Made by a program: the position numbers and the translations under genes | Notes under the pieces: model-generated | Database searches by the model: none | What the model was told of the DNA's origin: nothing | What the model saw: only the letters and a program-made list of their open reading frames with translations | From: Paraburkholderia graminis C4D1M | GTDB lineage: Bacteria > Pseudomonadota > Gammaproteobacteria > Burkholderiales > Burkholderiaceae | Assembly (NCBI RefSeq): GCF_000172415.1 | Contig: NZ_ABLD01000002.1 | Location: 310,001 to 374,000 of the forward strand | Direction of reading: 5' to 3' | Length of the DNA: 64,000 nucleotides | In this document: positions 1-8,597 of the stretch, piece after piece | Numbering within the stretch: the stretch's first letter is position 1 | How the letters are laid out: every line of letters begins with the position of its first letter

Positions 1-542
1 AAGGCCGCACTGCCGATTCCGAGCGTTGTGCAGAGGGCGGCTTTCGCCCAGACATCGGCAGCATCCGTGTTGCGCGACTCAGTGACTAGCGCGGCGATCT
101 GCGCGTCGACAATTTGTCCTTGACGCAACAGTGGCGAGCTCGCACCCGTCCAGGCCTCCGGCGGACACGCTTTCTGCGCTGGGTCCATGGAAATGAACGG
201 GTTAATTTCCGCAGGATAAATACGGCATACCAGAGGTCGACTTTCGTAAGCGCCGCATCGCATGTCTTCTTGCAGGTTCGGACATGGACCATCGAATGCT
301 GCAACGATGACAACGACCACTCGTACGGGCAGAGAACCGCTTGTAGCCGCAAACGAGCGTCGGCGCTTATGTGCCGCGACCAGATTGTCTTCCGGCGGCT
401 CTTCCGGCCACGGCAGCGCTTCAACAAATAGCTGAACGTCGTGGCCTCGCTTGAGCCACGCGATTGCTTCGGATACGGTCAGCGGCAACCGAAGGTTGTG
501 ACAACATTTGCCGCACATCGTGCAGTCGAAGTCCATGTCCAT
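1..542 (-). CDS. YkgJ-family Cys-rich (zinc/iron-chelating) protein, 3' end cut by the window
   Basis: Reading leftwards from an ATG at 540-542, preceded by AAAGGAG about 10 nt upstream, an open frame of 180 codons runs to the window edge without a stop. The N-terminus carries a tight cluster C7-x2-C10-x2-C13-C14 (DCTMCGKCC), and a second cluster further on contains CPNL, MRCG, RPLVCRIYP and CP. This pattern, with the RPxxCRxYP signature, is that of the YkgJ / UPF0153 family, thought to chelate a metal ion through conserved cysteines. The biochemical role of the family is not established. The gene is transcribed divergently from the GGDEF gene. The C-terminus lies outside the window. The family assignment is by motif only, but the spacing is distinctive. 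Confidence 0.8.
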   Translation of the reverse strand, partial: MDMDFDCTMCGKCCHNLRLPLTVSEAIAWLKRGHDVQLFVEALPWPEEPPEDNLVAAHKRRRSFAATSGSLPVRVVVVIVAAFDGPCPNLQEDMRCGAYESRPLVCRIYPAEINPFISMDPAQKACPPEAWTGASSPLLRQGQIVDAQIAALVTESRNTDAADVWAKAALCTTLGIGSAA

Positions 543-572
543 CCGTCAAGCTCCTTTGGCCAAATCATTCTT

Positions 573-621
573 CCCGTGTTGCGTTTGATAGTTCGAACGT
601 TGTCGCGCTATCCAACACGGG
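573..621. promoter_or_regulatory. Long inverted repeat between divergent genes
   Basis: CCCGTGTTG (573-581) pairs perfectly with CAACACGGG (613-621), and inside it GATAG (587-591) pairs with CTATC (608-612), giving a 14-bp stem interrupted by a 5-nt bulge on the left arm. It lies 31 bp upstream of the ykgJ-like start codon and about 170 bp upstream of the GGDEF start. It could be an operator for either gene or a structured 5' leader. No regulator gene is adjacent. Confidence 0.5.
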
Positions 622-792
622 TGATGTTGGGCTTAGTCGGGGCTACCGCAAAAACCTGACACTGCTTTTCAAAAAAATTGTTATGCGGTGGCATCACGGC
701 AATAGCTGACGCAAACACGCTTCGCGAGAGTCTGTCACGGCTCTCCAGTATCATTACACCCTTCCACCATCCCCACCGCCCTGGAGCCTCTC

Positions 793-2010
793 GTGCCCGC
801 GCGTTTGTTCCGCTCCGCGAAAGCCGACCGTAACCGTTTCATTGCGCTCTACATCAGCATGGCCATTGGCTTGCTCGTCGCAGCCGGTCTGTTCGTGTAC
901 GAAGCGAAGATCATTGTCGCCGACGGTCTGCGCGACGAGGAAGCGTTCGCCGTGCTCGGCGCCGCGAATCGCGTGCTGCACGATCTCGAGAACGCGGAGA
1001 CCGGCCAGCGCGGCTATCTGCTCACCGGCGATGAAGCCTACCTCGTGCCCTATCGCCAGGGCATTCGCGACCTCGACGACACCGTTTTGCGTTTGCAGCA
1101 GGCAGCAGGCAGCGACGAAAAATCGCTCGAACTCGTGCGCCGTGTCGAGCATGCGAAGACCGACAAGGTGGTCGAACTCGCGCGCACGATCGAACTGGCT
1201 CGCAGCGGGAATCGTGCGGCCGCCATCCAGCTCGTGCAGACCAACGAAGGCAAGGCGTATATGGATGGCCTGCGCCAGGACCTCGGCGAACTGCTGAACG
1301 AGTGGCGCGAAAGGCGCAAGGTCGCCACTCAGGATGCGCATCGGCGCCTCGTGTTCGGCAGCGCCGCGCTCGTTGCCATTGCCGTGCTCGTGTGCTGCCT
1401 GATGGGGTACACGGTGTATGTTCAGCGTCGTGCGTTCGCGAGAGTACATGCGTATTCGAACATGCTCGATCAGCAGGCCGCGCAGGATACGCTGACGGGA
1501 CTTCCGAACCGCCGCCGGCTGCTGTCCGCCATCGACGCGCTCTCGGGCAACGAAGCCGAGTCGCGCCGAATCGCGCTTCTGTACCTCGACATAGACGGCT
1601 TCAAGAAGGTCAACGACGCGATGGGCCATAGCGCCGGCGACGTGTTGCTGCGCCGGCTTGCAGAATCGCTGCGGGCCGCGACGCGGCAGAGCGACACGCT
1701 CGCTCGTGTCGGCGGCGATGAGTTCGTGCTGCTCGCAACCGATTGCGGCGACGACGCCCAATTGCGGGAACTCGCCGAGCGCCTTGTCTCAGGTGTGCGA
1801 GCGATCGGCGACAAGGAGTACGGCGGCCGTTTTGCGATTGGCGTGAGTATCGGCATCGCCACGTTTCCGGACAGGGTGCAGAGCATCGCAGGCTTGCTCG
1901 ACGTCGCCGATGCCGCCATGTATGCGGCCAAACGCAGCGGCCGTTCGACGTATAGCTTCGGCAGTTCGCCGGCTGCGGGGCTGTCGAATGTCATCAAGCT
2001 GACGCGATAA
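793..2010 (+). CDS. Membrane-bound diguanylate cyclase, CHASE3-GGDEF
   Basis: This 405-aa protein starts at GTG (793) with GGAG 8 nt upstream. A transmembrane helix at about residues 17-38 is followed by a periplasmic CHASE3-type helical sensor (LENAETGQRGYLLTGDEAYL is the CHASE3 signature), a second transmembrane helix at about 188-208, and a GGDEF domain at about 240-395. The active-site motif GGDEF is intact at 307-311, and an inhibitory I-site RxxD (RQSD, 298-301) sits five residues before it. It should therefore make cyclic di-GMP from two GTP and be product-inhibited. The sensed signal is unknown. It stands alone, with the repeat-rich region downstream. Confidence 0.93.
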   Translation: MPARLFRSAKADRNRFIALYISMAIGLLVAAGLFVYEAKIIVADGLRDEEAFAVLGAANRVLHDLENAETGQRGYLLTGDEAYLVPYRQGIRDLDDTVLRLQQAAGSDEKSLELVRRVEHAKTDKVVELARTIELARSGNRAAAIQLVQTNEGKAYMDGLRQDLGELLNEWRERRKVATQDAHRRLVFGSAALVAIAVLVCCLMGYTVYVQRRAFARVHAYSNMLDQQAAQDTLTGLPNRRRLLSAIDALSGNEAESRRIALLYLDIDGFKKVNDAMGHSAGDVLLRRLAESLRAATRQSDTLARVGGDEFVLLATDCGDDAQLRELAERLVSGVRAIGDKEYGGRFAIGVSIGIATFPDRVQSIAGLLDVADAAMYAAKRSGRSTYSFGSSPAAGLSNVIKLTR

Positions 2011-2049
2011 CGTATCGCGTGAGTCCGCACGTTGCTTGCGGATATCGCC

Positions 2050-3228
2050 AAAGGTGAGCCGTTCCAGGATGGTGAGGAATTCCAGGAGACGGCATCACCA
2101 TCGACGTCTTCAAATCCAAAGGTGAGATGTTCCAGGAGATGACGCGACGCCTGCAATGGTGAGTCGTCCCAGGATTCACGCCGCACCTTTGATGCATTTC
2201 ACCCGACAGCGTGCGTAAAGGTGAGGAGTTCCAGGAGGTCGCCGCAAAGGTGAGATCGTGGATGAGTCCAGTACTGTGCGCGACGCAGTGGCGGGTTTTC
2301 TTTCTGAACCGGAACGGTCTCGGCATCGACACGAGCGATGCATGGCAAAGCATCAAGGTCGTTGATCAGCGACGTAGACACGCCGAATATAGCCGGCCTC
2401 ACGATGGTCAAGAAAATTCGCGGCGACTCGCGAACAAGACTGTCAACGTCATCATGCTGACAACCGAAAGCAGCCCGGCGATGAAAGAATGCGGCAAGGC
2501 TGCGGCGTCAAGGGCTCGATCGTGAAGCCGTTCAAGGGCGACGCGGTGCTGGAGACGTTTCATAAGCTCGCGAACTGACGCTTGCGCGCCACGCCTCAAA
2601 GGTGAGGGTTTTCGGGAGCGGTTCGGCGCGTGAGTTCCGCGCTTGATTCGCACGCGTTATCGTCGCGAAAATGGGCGAAATCCGCTAAATGTCCGCCTGG
2701 TGCGGGGGCCAAAGCTGTGTCGTCCCGGGGCTTCATCCGCTCTAAGGTGAGGGAATTCGGGAGCACTTCGACGCTGCGGCGATCCGTGAGCGACTGGAAC
2801 GCATGTGCCTCACCGTCCATATGGAGTCGGACGGTTCGCGGTTTGCGAGTCGTTTTGTCACCGCACCGCACGTCAACGTCTTACCTGGGTATCCCGATCA
2901 TTCGCGTGCTTCTAAAGGTGAGAGTTTTCGGGATTCGCCTCTTTCGGGGTCGTCGGCCCACGCCCAGCATGGCTTTGCGGGCGGTCCGCAAGCGCTTAAG
3001 GTGAGAGTTTTCGGGAGATGTGAAACTGCTCTCTCCCGCTCACCTTCGGCCGCTGCGTGCGAAGGGTGAGGATTTTCGGGAGCCCGCCGTTGTGGCGCAG
3101 GTGGCGATGCAAGCCGCAGCAGCAGCGCGGTAAAACCACTGCATATCAAGCGCAATTCGCGCGACGCGCCGCTGCAAAAAGCACACGAACCATCGCCGCC
3201 CGCGCCCAAAGGTGAGACTTTTCAGGAG
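2050..3228 (+). repeat. Cluster of 12 copies of a 21-bp interspersed motif
   Basis: Consensus: AAAGGTGAG, two variable bases, then TTTTCGGGAG (or TTCCAGGAG in the left half). Copies start at 2050, 2068, 2118, 2155, 2217, 2246 (degenerate right half), 2598, 2743, 2914, 2997, 3062 and 3208, each spanning 21 bp and all in the same orientation. Spacers are unrelated and vary from 0 to about 330 bp, so this is not a CRISPR or a simple tandem repeat. Copies 1-5 carry a CCAGGA right half and copies 7-11 CGGGA; copy 12 has TTTTCAGGAG, so the cluster has two main subtypes. The region lies between the convergent GGDEF and SDR genes, and contains a cheY-like pseudogene. No function is known to me. Confidence 0.85.
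2356..2578 (+). pseudogene. Remnant of a CheY-like response regulator
   Basis: Three consecutive frames together read as the second half of a CheY-type receiver. Frame 1 gives LISDVDTPNIAGLTMVKKIR (phosphoacceptor Asp region). Frame 2 gives VNVIMLTTESSPAMKECGKA (the conserved Thr loop). Frame 3 gives GSIVKPFKGDAVLETFHKLA and a stop at 2576-2578, with the invariant Lys-Pro. At least two frameshifts separate them, and the N-terminal third is not recognisable. The order and residues fit CheY, so this is a decayed gene, not chance. It is embedded in the 21-bp motif cluster. Confidence 0.75.
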
Positions 3229-3268
3229 CCGCGATAGTGACTGTGCACCCCAGCGCATCAACAGCGCA

Positions 3269-4027
3269 TCACGCCCGCTTCCCAACCTCGCGAATATCAG
3301 CCACCGGCGTTTCACCAAATGCATCGCTGAACGCATAGTCGAGCAATTGAGCCGCAGCTTGCTCGGGCGTCGAAAGCTGACCGTTGCGCTTCAAGTCCTC
3401 GAACTTCTCACGCATTGGAAACTGTTCGACGCCGGTGTTGCGAATCTCCGCCTGCATGTTCGTATCGATGACGCCCGGCGCGAGACTGCAAATACGCAGC
3501 GCGCGAGTGGCGTCGAGTGCGACGGCGCGCGCGTGGTGATCCAGCGCGGCCTTCGTCGCGCAGTAGATGCTCCAGCCGGCGTAAGCGTTGCGCGCCGCGC
3601 CGCTCGAAATATGCATGATGCGGCGGTCGCTCACATCGGGGCTTGCCGCGGCGAGCGCGCTTGCGAGCATCAACGGCGTGGCGACGTTCAGGCTCACTGC
3701 GCTGGCAATGGCCGCTGCGTCGTGCGCGTCGATCGGACCGATCGGCTGCACCATGCCCGCGTTGTTGATCAGCAGCACAGTCTTCGCGCCGCTGACGAAC
3801 GCGCGCAGTGCATCGGTCGCCGTCCATTGCGCAACACGCGACGTATCGGCGAGTTCGAGTTCAACTTCATCGAGCAGCGCGGGAAAGCGCTGTTTGAGCG
3901 ACGCATGACGCGAGCGTGAGAGACCGAGCACCGCGACATCGCGCTCAAGCAGTTGCGCGGCGAGCGCCGCACCGAGGCCGCGCGTATGGCCGGTGACGAT
4001 CGCGCGAATGGGAGAAGAGGGATTCAT
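3269..4027 (-). CDS. Short-chain dehydrogenase/reductase
   Basis: A classical SDR of 252 aa. The Rossmann motif TGHTRGLG is at residues 12-19, NNAG at 88-91, the catalytic serine at 141-142 (HISSGAA) and the catalytic YxxxK at Y155/K159. It should reduce or oxidise a carbonyl/alcohol with NAD(P)H. The overall pattern is closer to sepiapterin/benzil-reductase-like members than to FabG, but the substrate cannot be read from the sequence. AAGGA lies upstream of the ATG. It sits 81 bp downstream of the GlxA-type regulator on the same strand, so the two may be co-transcribed. Confidence 0.88.
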   Translation of the reverse strand: MNPSSPIRAIVTGHTRGLGAALAAQLLERDVAVLGLSRSRHASLKQRFPALLDEVELELADTSRVAQWTATDALRAFVSGAKTVLLINNAGMVQPIGPIDAHDAAAIASAVSLNVATPLMLASALAAASPDVSDRRIMHISSGAARNAYAGWSIYCATKAALDHHARAVALDATRALRICSLAPGVIDTNMQAEIRNTGVEQFPMREKFEDLKRNGQLSTPEQAAAQLLDYAFSDAFGETPVADIREVGKRA

Positions 4028-4108
4028 GTCGTTCCTTGAAGATAGCTCATGCAGGCCGTTATCTTCTCACGCATGTTTCGCACGCGCAGCGGCGCCGCTC
4101 GCGCGCTT

Positions 4109-5071
4109 TCAGGCCGCGCGAAAGCGCTCGCGGTATTGCATCGGCGTGACGCCGACTCTCTTCACGAAGACGATCCGCATGCGATCCGCGGTGCCGAAAC
4201 CGCAATCGTAGGCAATCGCTTTCAGCGCGGCGCCGCTGCTTTCCAGCAGCTTGCGCGCGGCATCGACACGCGCGCGCTCGACGAATTCATGCGGCGTCAC
4301 GCCGGTTTCCTGCACGAACACGCGCGCGAAATTGCGTGAGCTCATGCCGGCGACATCGGCGAGTTGCTTGACTGTAAAACTCTCGTGAATGCGCTCCATC
4401 ACATGCGCCTGGACTTTTGCAACCGGCGATGTTTCGTCGACGGGCGCCGTGAGATACGGACTGAATTGCGACTGTCCGCCCTGGCGCTGTGCGAACACGA
4501 CGAGCCGCTTTGCCACCGCGAGCGCGATATGCGCACCGTGATCTTCGGCGACGAGCGCAAGCGACAGATCGATACCCGCAGTCACGCCCGCGGAAGTGAC
4601 CAGTTGCCCGTCGCGCAGATAAATGCGGTCGTAGTCGACGCGCGCTTTCGGAAACTGCGCGGCGAGCTGGGCCGCGTGCTGCCAATGCGTCGTGACGTTG
4701 CGCGCGTCGAGCAGACCGGCATGGCCGAGCGCGAAAGCGCCCGTGCAGATGGAGCCGTAACGGCCGCATTGCGGCGCGATGTTGGTCAACCAGTCGAGCA
4801 AGGACGCCTCGGGCGGGGCGCCTTCGGGCAGCGCGGGGCCGCCTGCGACTAACGCGAGATCGAACGGTTTGCGAGCGCGCGCGAAGACGGCGTCGGCGAT
4901 CAGCGTCATGCCGTTGGACGCGCGCAGCGGTGCTTGTTGCGCGCTCAGCAGCGTGACTTCGTAGCGCGCGTCCGGCGCGATGAAGCGGTTCGCTTCGGAG
5001 AAGACGTCGACGGGACCGGCGACGTCGAGCGCCTGCACGCCAGCAAAGATCGCGATCGCGACGGTGGGCAT
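4109..5071 (-). CDS. GlxA-family transcriptional regulator (DJ-1/PfpI + AraC HTH)
   Basis: The 320-aa protein has an N-terminal DJ-1/PfpI-like domain (about 1-190; MPTVAIAIFAGVQALDVAGP start, GSICTGAFALGHAGLLDA nucleophile-elbow region with a Cys) and a C-terminal double helix-turn-helix of AraC type (about 215-320; MSSRNFARVF and GFGTADRMRIVF segments). This architecture is that of the GlxA/FtrA group, in which the DJ-1 domain acts as a sensor. It probably controls the SDR that follows it and possibly its own synthesis. GAAAGGAAT precedes the start. The effector is unknown. Confidence 0.9.
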   Translation of the reverse strand: MPTVAIAIFAGVQALDVAGPVDVFSEANRFIAPDARYEVTLLSAQQAPLRASNGMTLIADAVFARARKPFDLALVAGGPALPEGAPPEASLLDWLTNIAPQCGRYGSICTGAFALGHAGLLDARNVTTHWQHAAQLAAQFPKARVDYDRIYLRDGQLVTSAGVTAGIDLSLALVAEDHGAHIALAVAKRLVVFAQRQGGQSQFSPYLTAPVDETSPVAKVQAHVMERIHESFTVKQLADVAGMSSRNFARVFVQETGVTPHEFVERARVDAARKLLESSGAALKAIAYDCGFGTADRMRIVFVKRVGVTPMQYRERFRAA

Positions 5072-5230
5072 CGAATGATTCCTTTCACGATAAGCAAACC
5101 GCGGCAGTCAACGCGGTGCGATTGGCGGCGTTCGACGGCCTCGCGCGATTGTCGGGGAAAACGCGGTGGCCCAGCATACCAAACGCGCTTTGACGCTGCA
5201 TGGCGAGCGCAAACAGTCTCGCATACTCGT

Positions 5231-5250
5231 CGTGCAAGCAATATTGCACG
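5231..5250. promoter_or_regulatory. Candidate LysR operator (perfect 7-bp-arm palindrome)
   Basis: CGTGCAA (5231-5237) and TTGCACG (5244-5250) form a perfect inverted repeat with a 6-bp centre; the core TGCAAGCAATATTGCA fits the T-N11-A rule of LysR-type boxes. It lies 50 bp upstream of the lysR start and 160 bp upstream of the glxA-type gene, in the divergent promoter region. Autoregulation by the LysR protein is the simplest reading. Confidence 0.55.
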
Positions 5251-5299
5251 CGCCGCATATGGGATGATTAGCCACTGACCGAACTTCCGGCGCCGCGCC

Positions 5300-6238
5300 A
5301 TGGTGATTAAAAACCTTCTCCGCAAGCTCGACCTGACCACGCTTCAACTGTTCCTCGCCGTCTACGAGGAAGGCACGCTCACGCGTGCCGCGGAGCGCGA
5401 GGCCATTGCCGTTTCCGCTGCGAGCAAGCGGCTGCTCGAACTGGAACAGGCCGTGGGCGCGACGCTCTTTCAGCGCAACGCGCGCGGCATGACGCTCACG
5501 CCGGCCGGCGAAACGCTGCTGCATCATGCGCGGCGCGTGATGCGCGACATCGAAAACATCGGCATCGAACTGGCTGGGCATGCGAGCGGCGTACGCGGTT
5601 ATGTGCGGATGATGGCGAACCTGTCTGCCATCGTCGAATTTTTGCCTGAAGATTTGCGCGCGTTCCAGTTGCTGCATGAGCGCGTGAAGCTCGACCTCGA
5701 AGAGCGGCCGAGCGGCGGCGTCGTCGAAGCGGTGGACGATAGCCTCGCCGATCTCGGCATCTGTTCCGCCGATGCCGACACGCGCGAGCTGCACGTCGAG
5801 CACTATCGCCGCGATTCGCTGGTGCTCGTGATGCGCGACGATCATCCGCTCGCCGCGCGCACGAGCGTGGCGTTTGCCGAAACGCTCGACGGCGATCACG
5901 TCGGCCTGCACGCCGCGAGTTCGATCAATGCGCGAACGCATATCGCCGCGCGCGTCGCCGGCAAGCCGTTGCGATTGCGCATCCACGTGCCGGGCTTCGA
6001 CGCCGTTTGCCGGATGGTGCAGGCGGGCATGGGCGTCGGCGTGTTGCCGCGCAAAGTCTATGAACTCATGGGACGGCCGCTCGGGCTCGTCGGCGCGCCG
6101 CTCGAAGACGACTGGTCGGAGCGCAGCCTCGTGCTGGTCGTGCGCGATGTCGATGCGCTCTCGCCGGTGAGCCGTCTGCTGTTCGATCATCTGCGTTCGA
6201 TAGAAGCCTCCGAAGCCACGCAAACGCCGGCGGCATGA
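5300..6238 (+). CDS. LysR-family transcriptional regulator
   Basis: A 312-aa LTTR. The winged helix-turn-helix is at about residues 10-70 (LDLTTLQLFLAVYEEGTLTR, then SAASKRLLELEQAVGATLF), followed by a periplasmic-binding-protein-like effector domain. It precedes the CoA-transferase, lyase and MFS genes on the same strand by 119 bp and is their most likely activator. The predicted T-N11-A site at 5231-5250 sits in its own promoter. By family behaviour the inducer is likely the substrate or an intermediate of that pathway. Confidence 0.9.
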   Translation: MVIKNLLRKLDLTTLQLFLAVYEEGTLTRAAEREAIAVSAASKRLLELEQAVGATLFQRNARGMTLTPAGETLLHHARRVMRDIENIGIELAGHASGVRGYVRMMANLSAIVEFLPEDLRAFQLLHERVKLDLEERPSGGVVEAVDDSLADLGICSADADTRELHVEHYRRDSLVLVMRDDHPLAARTSVAFAETLDGDHVGLHAASSINARTHIAARVAGKPLRLRIHVPGFDAVCRMVQAGMGVGVLPRKVYELMGRPLGLVGAPLEDDWSERSLVLVVRDVDALSPVSRLLFDHLRSIEASEATQTPAA

Positions 6239-6357
6239 ATCTGCGCCGCGCTTGAGCGTTCGTCGTTCGCGAACGGTCGTTGGCGAATTGCGGTTGGACG
6301 CCGCCGCCGCACGCCTGCAAGCTGTCTCCCAACAGAAAACCACTTCGGAGACAGCAC

Positions 6358-7551
6358 ATGGGTGGACCCCTTCAAGGTATCCGCGTCGTTGAAATCGGAA
6401 CGCTGATCGCCGCGCCGTTTGCCGCGCGCCTGATGGCCGAGTTCGGCGCGGACGTCGTCAAGATCGAAGCGCCGCAAACCGGCGACCCGCTGCGCAAATG
6501 GCGCAAGCTGCACGAAGGCACGTCGCTCTGGTGGTATCTGCAGTCGCGCAACAAGAAGTCGGTGTGCGTGAATCTGAAGTCGCCGGAGGGTGTCGAGATC
6601 GTGAAGCGGCTCGCGGCCGAGGCCGATGTCGTCATCGAAAACCTGCGTCCTGGTGCGCTCGAAAAGCTCGGCATCGGCTGGGACGTGCTGCACGCGATCA
6701 ACCCCAAACTGACGATGGTGCGTATCTCCGGTTACGGCCAGTCGGGTCCATATCGTGACCGTCCGGGCTTCGGCGCCATCGGCGAAGCGATGGGCGGCAT
6801 TCGCTACACGACGGGCGAGGTGGACGGCGCGCCGGCGCGCGTCGGCGTGAGTCTCGGCGATTCACTCGCGTCGCTGCATGGGGTGATCGGCGCGTTGATG
6901 TCGCTGCTGCGTGTGAAGACAGGGCAGGGCGACGGGCAAGTGGTCGACGTGTCGCTCGTCGAAAGCGTTTTCAATCTGATGGAAAGTCTCGTCCCCGAAT
7001 ACGATCTGCTCGGCCACGTTCGCGAGCGAAGCGGCGGGGCGCTGCCTGGCATCGCGCCGTCCAACACCTATCCCACTGAAGACGATGGCTATGTCGTGAT
7101 CGCCGGCAACAGCGATCCGATTTTCCGGCGCCTCATGCAGGTGATCGGCCGCGCCGACCTCGCCGACGATCCCGCGCTCGCGCACAACGACGGCCGCGCC
7201 AAACACTGCGCGATGCTCGACGAGGCGATCGCCGCATGGACCTCGCATCATTCCACCGACGACGTGCTGGCCGCGCTCGAACGCGCTGAAGTGCCGGCGG
7301 GGCGCATCTATTCCGTCGCGGACATCGTCGCCGATCCGCACTACCAGGCGCGCGACATGTTGTTGCAGGCACAACTGCCGGGCGGCGCCTCGGTGAAGAT
7401 GCCGGGCATCGTGCCGAAGCTGTCGGAGACGCCAGGCGAAGTGCGCTGGCAAGGTCCCGCGCTCGGTGAACATACGGGAAGCGTGCTGAGCGAACTCGGC
7501 TTCGCGAGTGAAGAGATCGAGCGGCTGCGCCGCGAAGGAGCCGTGCAATGA
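6358..7551 (+). CDS. CaiB/BaiF family III CoA-transferase
   Basis: This 397-aa enzyme is read from the ATG at 6358, preceded by GGAGACAGCAC; the frame is open further upstream but the family N-terminus (GIRVVEIGTLIAAPFAARLM) begins here. Family landmarks are the FGADVVKIE strand, the NLRPGALEKLG segment, the ISGYGQSGPY loop and the C-terminal HTGSVLSELG. Family III enzymes move CoA between carboxylic acids. Its stop overlaps the start of the lyase gene (ATGA), so activation of an acid and cleavage of its CoA ester are translationally coupled. The acid could be a 3-hydroxy-3-methyl-branched dicarboxylate; this is inference from the neighbour. Confidence 0.9.
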   Translation: MGGPLQGIRVVEIGTLIAAPFAARLMAEFGADVVKIEAPQTGDPLRKWRKLHEGTSLWWYLQSRNKKSVCVNLKSPEGVEIVKRLAAEADVVIENLRPGALEKLGIGWDVLHAINPKLTMVRISGYGQSGPYRDRPGFGAIGEAMGGIRYTTGEVDGAPARVGVSLGDSLASLHGVIGALMSLLRVKTGQGDGQVVDVSLVESVFNLMESLVPEYDLLGHVRERSGGALPGIAPSNTYPTEDDGYVVIAGNSDPIFRRLMQVIGRADLADDPALAHNDGRAKHCAMLDEAIAAWTSHHSTDDVLAALERAEVPAGRIYSVADIVADPHYQARDMLLQAQLPGGASVKMPGIVPKLSETPGEVRWQGPALGEHTGSVLSELGFASEEIERLRREGAVQ

Positions 7552-8537
7552 CACATGCAACGACACATGCAACGAACGGTGCAGCGAACCGCGAATTGAA
7601 CGCACGAGTCGCCGACAAGCTCATCGTGCAGGAAGTCGCGCCGCGCGACGGCTTGCAGATCGAACCGACGTGGGTCGACACCGCCGACAAAATTCAATTG
7701 ATCAACGCGCTCTCGACGGCGGGCTTTACGCGCATCGAGGCCGGCTCGTTTGTCTCGCCGAAAGCCATTCCTGCGTTGCGCGACGGCGAGGCCGTGTTCC
7801 AGCAGATCGAGCGGCGCGCGGGCGTGATCTACGTCGCGCTCGTGCCGAATCTCAAGGGCGCCGAGCGCGCGCTCGCCGCGAAGGCGGACGAACTGAATCT
7901 CGTGATGTCCGCGAGTCAGACGCACAACCGCGCCAACATGCGCATGAGCTGCGAGTCGTCGCTGGCGGCGTTTGGCGACATCGTGCGTCACGTGAAGGGC
8001 GCGGGCGTGCTGTTGAATGCGTCCGTCGCGACGGCGTTCGGCTGTCCGTTCGAAGGCACGATCGACGAGGACCGCGTGGTCAGCATTGTCGATACGTACC
8101 GCGAGATGGGCATTGAGGGCATCACGCTCGCCGATACGACGGGCATGGCTAATCCGCGCCAGGTGACGCGGCTCGTCGAGCGAGTGCTGCAACGCGTGCC
8201 GTCGTCGGCGCTCACGCTGCATTTTCACAATACACGCGGACTTGGGCTCGCCAATGTACTGGCCGCCTACGAAGCCGGCGCGCGCCGCTTCGATGCCGCG
8301 TTGGGCGGTCTCGGCGGATGCCCGTTTGCGCCCGGTGCGTCGGGCAACATCTGCACCGAGGACCTCGTGAATCTGTGCGACGAAATGGGTATTCCCACGG
8401 GAATCGACCTCGAGAAACTGCTCGCGCTGTCGCGAGCGTTGCCGGCTTTGCTGGGCCACGACGTGCCCGGGCAAGTGGCGAAGGCGGGGCGCAATCGTGA
8501 CCTGCATCCCGTGCCGGACTACGTGCTGCAAATCTGA
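7548..8537 (+). CDS. Hydroxymethylglutaryl-CoA lyase family enzyme
   Basis: A TIM-barrel lyase of 329 aa in the HMG-CoA lyase / DRE-TIM group. VAPRDGLQ (substrate and metal loop), LHFHNTRGLG (metal-binding His pair) and the active-site GGCPFAPGASGN with Cys258 are all present. HMG-CoA lyase cleaves HMG-CoA to acetoacetate and acetyl-CoA; paralogues act on citramalyl-CoA and similar esters. ATGA overlap with the CoA-transferase and a following MFS carrier suggest uptake, activation and cleavage of one organic acid. The N-terminus holds a short tandem repeat (THAT-THAT, from repeated ACACATGCAACG) not expected in the fold. Confidence 0.9.
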   Translation: MTHATTHATNGAANRELNARVADKLIVQEVAPRDGLQIEPTWVDTADKIQLINALSTAGFTRIEAGSFVSPKAIPALRDGEAVFQQIERRAGVIYVALVPNLKGAERALAAKADELNLVMSASQTHNRANMRMSCESSLAAFGDIVRHVKGAGVLLNASVATAFGCPFEGTIDEDRVVSIVDTYREMGIEGITLADTTGMANPRQVTRLVERVLQRVPSSALTLHFHNTRGLGLANVLAAYEAGARRFDAALGGLGGCPFAPGASGNICTEDLVNLCDEMGIPTGIDLEKLLALSRALPALLGHDVPGQVAKAGRNRDLHPVPDYVLQI

Positions 8538-8597
8538 CTTTCCCTGATCCACTAAACGACCGGACGGCGCAGCCGAATCCGGCATTGGAGACGAATC

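Noticed and set aside
2050..3228. CRISPR array
   Set aside because: Spacing between the 21-bp motifs ranges from 0 to 330 bp, the repeat is short and non-palindromic with two variable inner bases, and no cas genes are present.
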